Below are positions 1 through 8,507 of a stretch of DNA of 64,000 nucleotides, one piece after another. The stretch comes from Allacma fusca. Its lineage: Eukaryota > Arthropoda > Collembola > Symphypleona > Sminthuridae. The stretch spans positions 15,686,001-15,750,000 of the forward strand of contig OX359246.1 in assembly GCA_947179485.1 (NCBI GenBank), read 5' to 3'. The position numbers and the translations under genes are program-made. Each line of letters begins with the position of its first letter. Position 1 is the first letter of the stretch. The notes below the pieces were generated by a model. That model worked only from the letters and a program-made list of their open reading frames with translations, ran no database searches and was not told the origin of the DNA.

Positions 1-2462
1 GTTTCTGCCAGGCCTCCAATTTTCGGGGAAAATTTGGAGGGTCCCGAACCCTGGGATGAGTCCGAGTCAAGAAAATCACAGAGATTTTTGAGACTTAATT
101 TAAGACCGATGGTACTATACTATAGTACGGACTACACACAGTATGTACATAAGACCAGCCCACGCTTGAGTTTCAATAGACGAGACTTACAAGCTGGAGA
201 ATTTCGAGAAATTTCAACAAAATCCTGTGGACTTAAGAACTTTTTCACGGAAAAACTGGGTATACTCATAGAACTATAGAGTTAACCAGTCAACGGAATT
301 TTCGAGACCATCCATGGATATTCTCGCGAGTACAATAGATGTTACTTACATAGATCCAGTAAGCAGGATTCAGACTTAGATCATTTTGTGGTTCCTGAAT
401 TACAACTTTAAGGAATTATTCCACCCGGAATGAGATTTCTGATCAAGATTTCATCCCGAGTGCAGCTAAATGATGTCTATTTCCAACCGGAAATTCTGGA
501 AGGAAGGCGTCAACAAAAGCTAAGTATCGAATTACAATATTTTTGGGAATTAAAATTTCAGGAGCATAAAAATACAGGGTATACCGAAAATTTTGCGAGA
601 AATATTTTAGTTTTGGAAGTCATGACCCAGACTTAGAATTTTTTCATACGTTCAAATTTTCAAAAATTAAATAGGTAATAACTCTTCTCAAACTATGACG
701 TCATCTTTTCCTATCTTTTTAGAAATCGGAAGGGCCGAGGCAGTGAGCACCGATATAAAGTGTTTGTGTGTACTGTATATTTTACCTTCCTTAGGCCATT
801 TTTTTGGATAAAGAAATAGTTTAGTGTTTCTCTTTATGTAAGGAAGAATTAACAGACGGAATTGATAGTTTTTCCTGTGGCTTAGAAATAAAGTACGTTT
901 TCTGAGTGAATTTTCGTGATGCGTTTAACGCGCGGAAATTTCTTTACAACTCTTTATAAATTATTCTTCACTCAACAAGCGAAGGACTGCTGTTAGAGCA
1001 TTTGGAACTTTTCCAAAATTTTAGTTAGAGTTTAGTAGCTGAAATCTAAACTCAATAAGGACTCTATCATTTTTCTTTTACACTAAACTCTACTCGTATC
1101 GAGGTACTGATACGGGGTGATTCGCAAATCCATGTCGAAGTACTGACATATTAGGATTAAAATTTTACTGAATGAACCGAAGTACTGTGTTCAGGAGGCA
1201 TTTGTTTATTCTTCGATTTTGAAAATTTATAATCCGAAGTACTGGATTCAATAAGGTTTTAGAATTTATTCCAAAGGTTTTCGTAGTTTTAGGGTTGGAA
1301 GGGCCGCATATGAGCGCCAACATTGTCGTGTTAATTCTAGCGTCTGGTAAGGTATCTCCAGTAGGAACGATTTTTCCTATAGGTAAAAATTAGAAGGAAC
1401 AATGTTGTGATATAAAGGAATTTATTATAGCATATCTTTTAACAATTTTTATTGGAATATCGGATTTTTCTGAAACGCCGACAGCAAGCAACAATACGCC
1501 TAGATCCTGTTAGAGGTAATTGTAGAGGCTACAAGTGAGCGCAGAATTTTAGGTTTTTGTTTTTGCCCGACCCTAGGCGAGTTGGTAACATAGTTCAATA
1601 CCCGAAGGTTTGGAGGGCTAGGAAACTAGCTAGGATAACAGGGGCCGCGGATCCAAGTCACGGAGACGCCTCTTTAAAACCATAATTAACCATGCTAGGT
1701 ACGAGTGGTATTTATGGGACTTTCATTTTTCTATATGTTCTTCTAACATAACCGGTAATTGGTTATATAAGTTAGCCACCACGAAGGAACTCGCAGTAGT
1801 AGAAGTGAGTAGGCATAAGCAACCACGGAGCTGGTTTAGGGAAAACTTATGACACCACTAATTAGTGACTTTAATTTTTGGGAGATCGCGTATGCTTATA
1901 GTCTTTGGTAAGAGCAGGCTTATTTCAAGGAATAGCTTAGGGTTTTAGAACACAATTTTGTCTAAAGGACCTGACAAATTTGGAGCGGATACAGTACTGA
2001 TTGAAATAGAGAGATTTCATTTTAGGAGTATTAGGGACAATTTAGGCTACATCCAATCAAATGACTGGAGAAGGTGTAGATAGAGTTTAAGGATAAAAAG
2101 GAGTTAGGATTAAAAATAGAGTTTCAGCAACGATAGGTTAAGAAAGATAATTTTAGAGCAGGTATATCCTTCGCTGGGTTATGCGTAGGGATACCACAAC
2201 ACGGTTTGAGTTCATGTAAAAGCTAGTAAAGACAGAAGTTTTCAGAAACCCTCTCAATTCTGAGAAAAACAAATTTTACAAAGGTACTACATTTTGCGCA
2301 CCTCTCTCACCAACATCTTAGGGAAAGGCAAGCGCATACATTCCCACATAACATCACCAGGGAATAAAAGCTAAATTTTCCAAAAAACAACATCTTAGGA
2401 AAATACAAGCTCATACTTTCAGCTTAGACCACCGGAAGCATTGAAAGTTTATTTCAGAGGTC
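1..2462 (+). other. Long 5' leader of the retroelement
   Basis: There is no long ORF before gag. Two short ATG frames (34-279, 81 codons; 430-636, 68 codons) could be upstream ORFs but resemble nothing known. Structural elements are a hairpin at about 16-42 (CCTCCAATTTTC against GAAAATTTGGAGG), a perfect 8-bp inverted repeat with a 1-nt loop at 112-128 (GTACTATA / TATAGTAC), a four-hairpin cluster at 1093-1248, and a 10-mer GGAAGGGCCG repeated at 728 and 1297. TATA-like GATATAAAG occurs near 753 and AATAAA near 889. These could be read as LTR parts, but no second copy of this sequence lies at the 3' end, so leader is preferred. Very long leaders usually carry packaging, dimerisation or ribosome-entry structures; that role is inference here. 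Confidence 0.6.
1093..1248 (+). ncRNA. Cluster of four leader hairpins with a shared palindromic loop
   Basis: Four stem-loops stand in tandem. Hairpin 1 has stem CTCGTATC/GATACGGG (1093-1100 with 1109-1116, one G-U pair) and loop GAGGTACT. Hairpin 2 has stem ATGTC/GACAT (1132-1136 with 1145-1149) and loop GAAGTACT. Hairpin 3 has stem GAACC against GTGTTC with one bulged T (1174-1178 with 1187-1192) and loop GAAGTACT. Hairpin 4 has stem AATCC/GGATT (1231-1235 with 1244-1248) and loop GAAGTACT. The stem sequences are unrelated, yet each pairs, while the 8-nt loop is constant; this is the pattern of selection on RNA structure. The loop contains the palindrome AGTACT (GTAC core in hairpin 1), so two RNAs could kiss loop to loop, as in retroviral dimerisation sites. 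Packaging or dimerisation is inferred. Confidence 0.75.
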
Positions 2463-5400
2463 ATGCCCAACAAAGGTAAGAATGACCCACAGGAGCGACA
2501 TCCCAATACGCTCCAGGCTAGGACCAACACAAGATCAGCAGGTCCAGTCGCCGAAAATGAGGAGACCTTGGATGAATTAAATGCAAGAATACGGAGAGAA
2601 CGAAGAGAAGAAAGAAGAAGGGACCGTGAGAATAGATCCAATACTCACGATTCCGAACTTTCAACTCTACCATCTGAAAACTCCACCAGTTTTTCCCAGT
2701 CCGTTATAGTTGGTGAAAATACCGACACTAGACCGCGTGGACATAATGGGAATGAAGAGTCAATCCATCCAGAGGCAACATCCTCAACCCATGATGACCT
2801 AACAGACCGCGACCAGGTTATCATGGAAGAAACTCATTCGGCGGAAAACGCAAAAGAAGAGGGAGATTCCGAAGAAGAAGTCCTAGGAGAATTCATGAAA
2901 AATGCCGCAGGAGAAGTAATTTTTGTTACGAGTCAAGCAGGTTCAATTATCAAGGAATTACTGTCACAGAATCCTGAGGAAAAAGCAGGGTCTACAAGTA
3001 GCCAAGCCACGTCATCTTTCGAAATAGTGGCGGACAAAGATAGCCCAGCTACTAGTTCAGACATGGAAAGGATTCCGGATAACGCAGACAAAACGATGGA
3101 CAGCGATGATGAGCTGGAAGAAGATACAAGGGAACTTACTCCGGATGTCATTCCACAAGATACATTGGCAATTCCAGTCAATACTACGGAGAATGACTTA
3201 CAGCAAGTAACTGAAAACATCCCATCTCCAGAGAGATTAGCTGATCCAACCCAAGAGACTACTCAATCTCTATCACCGGAGAAGACAAAATCGCCTAACG
3301 CACCAACAACCCCACAAGAAGACATAGGGGATGAGCACACAAGCGAAATAAATGCAGAAGATAACCAAGCAAGTGGTAGTAGTCCATATACGGAACAGCG
3401 AAGACCAAGCCTATGGGATGAAGTAGCACAAGCAGAATATTTTGCAGACACCGGAAATCAAGTTCCAGTACCACCAACCGACTATAGCCAGCAAGCATCA
3501 GCTGTTGACCAGCATTCCAGCACCGACATTCCACCGGTAACAACCACGCAGACTAGACGGAGAAGTCCGGACAGACTTGAAAACCTAGAAGCATTGACAG
3601 GATCGCAATTCATATTGACGGACCTTGGAACACACAATTTAGAAGCTTTTTCAGGTATAACAGACGGTGTTAATAATTCCGAAGAGACCGTAACGGAATT
3701 ATACACAAATACCAGGATTTCGGAAACATCCCAACAACAACGAACCGAGCGTAGAGAGAGCGAAAACGCAATACGAGGACTAGCTCAAGAAGGACAATTC
3801 GAATTTGAAGCTGACATATCAGTCGTACATGACATTTTGGCTAGAATTTCGGATGCAAGAAGGAATTCACGGTCAAATTTTTTAGAAATCGACCGACTAG
3901 ACGCCCAGTGGCTCAGCGTACGACACATTACTGCCAATTCAAGACACATAGGAAGAGTGCAGTGGTCACACCTTTTCTTTAGGATTGCCCTTGGAATCTA
4001 CGAAAGAGAAACCAATCGTAGACCAGGCGAACAAATAATAACCACCTTATGGGAAAGAGCTGAGGAACAAGCAAGAGACCTTGAACAAAACGTGGAAGTC
4101 TCAACTGATGTAATCCAACATTTATTGGAGAGAAGATTTTTATCAATTCGCAGTAGGTCAGGAGTTACGGATGAGCAGATATTTTTCAACGATAGAAGAC
4201 CTTACATCACGGTAGTCAACCCCAGAAATCCAGACAGGGATCGGAGATCACGACTTCGAAGACGAAGAAGGAATAGTCCCGAAGACGTACGACAACCCGA
4301 ACAATCAGAACGCCAAGGTACAGAAGGTACTGCAACCACAACTTTACAAACATCAACAATTGAAGTAAATCCAAGACCAAGATTTTTGAGACCAATCTAT
4401 AGTAACTCACCTACAACAGGTCGTCAAATAATAACAGACCACGTGCGGCGATATTTAGAAAGTCAACAACAACTTAGAGATCTAACGAGCAGAGGCTCAC
4501 GTTTGGAACAAGATTTATCACAATTACCAAGGTTACGACCCACCATCACCCGAAGGGAAATTACATCCACGAACAGCACTCCGACTATTTCAGAAGCTAG
4601 TAGTACAAGACCCTCACCTACTACTAACACCCCAAGTAAAGCACCGGCAGTTACGCCACGCAAGATTATTTCGCAAGAAAGTCAACAGAATTCTCAGCCA
4701 AGTCCAGACACACAACAACCGTCAACGTCTATTCAAGTGACATCTCGAATACAACGGACTTTAGAAACAACTCCCGAACACCGACCTGTAGTCAGACCAA
4801 CCAATGTACAGACCAGATTAGCAACCCATCCAGAAGTAGAAACACCAGATGAGATACAACCATCTACGGTTACTATAGGAACTTCACCAATCAGAACAGC
4901 TCGACAAGAAGCGGTAGCAACAAGACTCTATAGAGAACGAGAAGTCGTTCAAGACAACACTCATACTATTAGACCACAGCAAGTCTACCAATCACCTGGA
5001 GGTCGAGTATACATACATCCACCTCTACATAATCTGCAAGCTGAAGAAAGAACCGTCACCTTCCCGGAACTACAACAACTCGTGGAAGCCGGAAGAAATA
5101 CCCGACGACGGGCAGGTTCAGAGACAACAATTAGAACCCTCCGAAACGCAGATACCGGAACATATTTCCAAGCTCCTACCAATTCAGAACAGATCACGGT
5201 CTATCAATCACCAAACGGATCAGTATTCAACAGTCCACCAACAGGAAGAAGAGGTATCTATAGGGTACTAGCAAATGCAAGAGAATTATTACGAAGATTA
5301 GCCCGAGGGGATAGAACGCGGATACCCGGAGGGACGTTAATCACCGAACCGGAAGAAGAGCAACAACCACCCGATAACGAAACCAACGTACAGGTTGCAC

Positions 5401-8400
5401 CCGTAAGTCAGCCAATACCTATCCCAGCACCAACTAATATACCTCCAAATACACAAAGTACTACAAGGGTAGTTACGAATTTAACTGGAGCCACCGCAAG
5501 ACAACCCGTGCAGGTATTTCCACCAACCAACCCAGATCACGAATTCCCAGGCCATTCACCGAGACGACCTGGAAGATCATTCAGAGACAATTGGGCGAAC
5601 ACCAGATATACGGTAAGAATAGCGCCAGACGGATCAGTTCACACACCATCATCCCCAAGCGTCCGACCCAACTTTGAGGAACGATCAGTTACCACCAGGG
5701 AACTTATTAATCTCTCAAGAAATCAACAGAGATTAATAGACGAACAGAGACAAGCAGCTATAGATGCAATTTGGACAAACAACGTGAGAAGATTAATCTG
5801 GTTAGATATTGAAGAAGGATTAGTTCACAGAGAACCACCCACACACGTACAACGCCAATTCACTGCAAGCCCAGTAACAAGGTTCGAATACGAAAATATC
5901 GTCACAAGTGCTAATCAGAGCGCAGCTTTTTACCGATTATTAGGAAGCAGACTAGGAGATCCAGATTTCGTAACGATCTTCTATAACAACGGTAGAAGAA
6001 TCAGATACCGGAATATTAATTACAGACACGGTATACGGGACGCTCAACCAACAGCAAGACAGCTAGTGAGCATATTGGAGCAAGAAGATCATTACGAAGC
6101 ATTGTTACAACTTCTTCAAGAAGAACAACATAACGAATATAGCTTTGACGATGCAGAGCGAGAAAGCGACGATAGCTTAGCAGAGGAAAGTCCAGCATCA
6201 CCGGATTCTCCGTTATCACCCGGACCGCAATTAAATCCACAATTTAGTGACGATAGCCTAAACCGGGAATTTAACCATTTTTACGTAGTCATAGACAACG
6301 AAGGATTCTTCTCGCAGGAATTTACAGCAGACAGATATATTTTCCCACTAAGCCATAACGACGTTATTCAAGCAACAGCTAACGTTATTCAGAGACTTGG
6401 ACTAAGCCAAGGTTACATCCACCTGAGAGACGATAGGAGAGTTGGATACCGGATACCCAGATTTCAAGTACAGGATTTACCGGAAGAAGTCCGAGAACAA
6501 GTTCAGAAACATCTTGACAGATTAGCAGAAATACGAGAAAGAGATAACGGTAATACCGGACCCAACAATCCATCCTCTAGAAGGGACCCACCCACTGGAG
6601 GAGCAGGAGCAAGTGCAAGTTCGAGAGGTCAACAAGGCAGAGGAGGGTCTAATTCTTCCCGAGGAAGGCAACCTACCAACAGAGGAGGCAGCCGAGGAGG
6701 AAGAGCGGGAAGAGCAGGAAGTAGACAACGTGCTAGTCAAGACCCAGAAGACCCATCATCATCTTCATCATCATCCACTTCATCCACATCATCTTCATCA
6801 CCAAGTAATAGCTCCAACGCACGTGAAGAACCACGTCGAAATAATCACAGATTTAACAGAAACCAACAGCAAAACAACCAACAAGATAACCAAGTGGGAA
6901 ATCGACAAAGACCTCAGGGCAGACAAAGAGTACGTGTACAATTAGTAGCACAAATCGAATACGAACCATTAGACGACATGGCAGCTCTATTTATGACAAA
7001 GGTGGAATTTAAGCCATCACAAGATGACCCAGTACTGGCAATAGAACAGGCAGAACTCCAAGCAATCAGATTTGGAGCAGCTCAGACACCAGAGGCAAAG
7101 TTGAGATACATAACTTTGATCTTTGACTCACCAGTACGGGACTGGATTACAAATTGGATAGCCGAAAGACGAGCAGAAGAGGAAGCCCCCTATGATAATA
7201 TAGAATGGGAGGACTTCAGAGCAGATTTTATCCGACGGTACCAAATTACACCGCAGGTACTACGGACCATAATGGAAAAACGAGTGATGAAATCGGATGA
7301 AGATCCATCCACCTATATTGATGCAAAGCTCAGCCTGATTAACAGAGTAGACATTAACATGCCGGAGGAAGAAAAATTAAGACTCATCCGCATAGGATTC
7401 TCAAAAGAATATCAAGTACAGTGCAGAGGATGGGAATTATACACAGTCCCAGCACTACAGGAATGGGCAAAGAAATACAACGACGATAGAAGAGCTGATG
7501 GAGGAGAATCAATGGAAGCAAGACTAGAGAAGATGCAGAATATGATGGAAGAAATGATGAAGAAATCTACGGCAGTAACTACCTTCGAGAAATTAGCAGT
7601 GATGAACACTACTTCAGAATTCAAGCAACCGGAACCAAGATCTCAAGACTATAGAGGACAGAGTCCAGGAAGAAGAAATTTTGACAATAACAGACCACCA
7701 AGTCCGGGGAACCAAAATAGAAACTACAACGGAGGCAACAGGGATTTCAGAAATCAAAGTAGGAACCCGACGCCTGAAAGAAACCAAGGTTACAACAATA
7801 ACGGGTATAGAGGAAGATCGCCAACACCAGACCGAGGATACAATAATCAAGGCCAAGACAGAGGACGCCAACAATATCGGAACGATTATAGACCCAATAA
7901 TAATCAACAGTACGATAACAGAGGCAGAAGTCCAGGCCGAGGTTATAATCAAGGATTTAACAACTATCAGAATCAAGGCCAATATAATAACGGATTCAAT
8001 CCAGGACCTAACCAAGGTTACAATAACAATCCAGGTTGGAACCAACAAGGCTATAATCAACAAAATTATAATCAAGGGTACAATCAACAAGGATTCAACC
8101 CTGGATACAATAACAACCAGGGATACTACAATAACAACCCTGGATATAATAACAACCCTGGATACAATAACAACCAGGGATACTACAACAATAACCAAGG
8201 ATACAACAACAATCAAGGATACAACCAAGGCTACAATAATAATGGCCGAAGTAGGAGCAACTCCAGAGACGGAAACCAGAGGAACAGATCTGGAGGAAGA
8301 GGCTACAACAATGATTACCGTCAAAATAATCAACAACAGCAAATCCAGCCAAATAATGAAGGTCAATTGGCCATCGAACCTCCACAAAGAGATCAATCTT

Positions 8401-8507
8401 GCTTTAACTGTGGAGAGCCGGGACATCAGGCACGAAATTGCCAAAAGAAACGCCGGTCAAGTCCACATCCTTCGGGAAACCCACAGAGGGGGATGCACCC
8501 CCAATAA
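2463..8507 (+). CDS. gag: Giant Gag polyprotein with CCHC zinc knuckle
   Basis: A 2014-residue structural protein, versus about 300-500 residues in usual gypsy elements. Residues 1 to about 830 are acidic, S/T/P/E-rich and mostly disordered, with one helical charged patch near 440-620. Residues about 838-1340 hold five weak copies of a 45-55-residue unit (see findings). A Gly/Arg/Ser-rich stretch with a serine run follows (about 1380-1460). Residues about 1506-1690 match the Ty3/gypsy retrotransposon Gag (capsid) pattern, with conserved Trp and Phe residues. Residues 1753-1957 are a prion-like Gly/Tyr/Asn/Gln repeat. A nucleocapsid knuckle C-x2-C-x4-H-x4-C sits at C1980, C1983, H1988 and C1993. 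The start is the first ATG of the open frame, and a splice-donor-like site overlaps codon 5. The last codons overlap pol in the -1 frame. It should assemble the particle and bind genomic RNA. Confidence 0.9.
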   Translation: MPNKGKNDPQERHPNTLQARTNTRSAGPVAENEETLDELNARIRRERREERRRDRENRSNTHDSELSTLPSENSTSFSQSVIVGENTDTRPRGHNGNEESIHPEATSSTHDDLTDRDQVIMEETHSAENAKEEGDSEEEVLGEFMKNAAGEVIFVTSQAGSIIKELLSQNPEEKAGSTSSQATSSFEIVADKDSPATSSDMERIPDNADKTMDSDDELEEDTRELTPDVIPQDTLAIPVNTTENDLQQVTENIPSPERLADPTQETTQSLSPEKTKSPNAPTTPQEDIGDEHTSEINAEDNQASGSSPYTEQRRPSLWDEVAQAEYFADTGNQVPVPPTDYSQQASAVDQHSSTDIPPVTTTQTRRRSPDRLENLEALTGSQFILTDLGTHNLEAFSGITDGVNNSEETVTELYTNTRISETSQQQRTERRESENAIRGLAQEGQFEFEADISVVHDILARISDARRNSRSNFLEIDRLDAQWLSVRHITANSRHIGRVQWSHLFFRIALGIYERETNRRPGEQIITTLWERAEEQARDLEQNVEVSTDVIQHLLERRFLSIRSRSGVTDEQIFFNDRRPYITVVNPRNPDRDRRSRLRRRRRNSPEDVRQPEQSERQGTEGTATTTLQTSTIEVNPRPRFLRPIYSNSPTTGRQIITDHVRRYLESQQQLRDLTSRGSRLEQDLSQLPRLRPTITRREITSTNSTPTISEASSTRPSPTTNTPSKAPAVTPRKIISQESQQNSQPSPDTQQPSTSIQVTSRIQRTLETTPEHRPVVRPTNVQTRLATHPEVETPDEIQPSTVTIGTSPIRTARQEAVATRLYREREVVQDNTHTIRPQQVYQSPGGRVYIHPPLHNLQAEERTVTFPELQQLVEAGRNTRRRAGSETTIRTLRNADTGTYFQAPTNSEQITVYQSPNGSVFNSPPTGRRGIYRVLANARELLRRLARGDRTRIPGGTLITEPEEEQQPPDNETNVQVAPVSQPIPIPAPTNIPPNTQSTTRVVTNLTGATARQPVQVFPPTNPDHEFPGHSPRRPGRSFRDNWANTRYTVRIAPDGSVHTPSSPSVRPNFEERSVTTRELINLSRNQQRLIDEQRQAAIDAIWTNNVRRLIWLDIEEGLVHREPPTHVQRQFTASPVTRFEYENIVTSANQSAAFYRLLGSRLGDPDFVTIFYNNGRRIRYRNINYRHGIRDAQPTARQLVSILEQEDHYEALLQLLQEEQHNEYSFDDAERESDDSLAEESPASPDSPLSPGPQLNPQFSDDSLNREFNHFYVVIDNEGFFSQEFTADRYIFPLSHNDVIQATANVIQRLGLSQGYIHLRDDRRVGYRIPRFQVQDLPEEVREQVQKHLDRLAEIRERDNGNTGPNNPSSRRDPPTGGAGASASSRGQQGRGGSNSSRGRQPTNRGGSRGGRAGRAGSRQRASQDPEDPSSSSSSSTSSTSSSSPSNSSNAREEPRRNNHRFNRNQQQNNQQDNQVGNRQRPQGRQRVRVQLVAQIEYEPLDDMAALFMTKVEFKPSQDDPVLAIEQAELQAIRFGAAQTPEAKLRYITLIFDSPVRDWITNWIAERRAEEEAPYDNIEWEDFRADFIRRYQITPQVLRTIMEKRVMKSDEDPSTYIDAKLSLINRVDINMPEEEKLRLIRIGFSKEYQVQCRGWELYTVPALQEWAKKYNDDRRADGGESMEARLEKMQNMMEEMMKKSTAVTTFEKLAVMNTTSEFKQPEPRSQDYRGQSPGRRNFDNNRPPSPGNQNRNYNGGNRDFRNQSRNPTPERNQGYNNNGYRGRSPTPDRGYNNQGQDRGRQQYRNDYRPNNNQQYDNRGRSPGRGYNQGFNNYQNQGQYNNGFNPGPNQGYNNNPGWNQQGYNQQNYNQGYNQQGFNPGYNNNQGYYNNNPGYNNNPGYNNNQGYYNNNQGYNNNQGYNQGYNNNGRSRSNSRDGNQRNRSGGRGYNNDYRQNNQQQQIQPNNEGQLAIEPPQRDQSCFNCGEPGHQARNCQKKRRSSPHPSGNPQRGMHPQ
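2473..2481 (+). promoter_or_regulatory. Candidate 5' splice donor inside gag codon 5
   Basis: AAG|GTAAGAA spans the fifth gag codon, with the junction at 2475/2476, and matches the eukaryotic donor consensus almost perfectly. Errantiviruses and retroviruses make subgenomic mRNAs for downstream genes by splicing from a donor in the leader or near the gag start. Here it could serve ORF3, more than 12 kb downstream. I did not find an acceptor that clearly continues the gag start in the ORF3 frame; an acceptor-like TTTCAG ends at 15216, upstream of the ORF3 ATG. Confidence 0.4.
7720..8330 (+). repeat. Tandem Gly-Tyr-Asn-Gln coding repeat in gag
   Basis: The DNA is an imperfect tandem array of units of roughly 15-24 bp such as ggatacaataacaaccag, coding for GYN and NQGY modules. 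The composition resembles prion-like domains (yeast Sup35 type) that drive condensation. It lies between the capsid-like domain and the zinc knuckle, the position of RNA-binding linkers in other Gags. The same repeats create spurious long ORFs in the other frames and on the minus strand. Confidence 0.8.
8474..8502 (+). promoter_or_regulatory. Programmed -1 ribosomal frameshift signal gag-pol
   Basis: The heptamer G GGA AAC (8474-8480) is in register with gag codons and fits the X XXY YYZ slippery rule. After a 7-nt spacer comes an all-GC 5-bp hairpin: GGGGG 8488-8492, loop ATGCA, CCCCC 8498-8502. Gag ends at TAA 8505-8507. Pol is in the -1 frame, is open across the heptamer and has no ATG before residue 33 of the open frame, so frameshifting is the natural way in. 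The short spacer and strong stem match known retroviral sites. Confidence 0.85.

Noticed and set aside
732-900. TATA-like and AATAAA signals suggesting that bases 1-1300 are the 5' LTR
   Set aside because: I found no matching copy of this sequence in 21965-24850; LTRs of one insertion should be nearly identical.
6613-6945. A 110-codon ORF with Glu- and His-rich runs
   Set aside because: Shadow of the Gly/Arg/Ser-rich part of gag; runs of His come from the serine repeat read in another frame.
7614-8444. A 276-codon antisense ORF (Val/Ile/Ser-rich)
   Set aside because: Also a product of the tandem repeat; it looks like a hydrophobic protein only because NNN/GYN codons reverse to Val/Ile/Leu codons.
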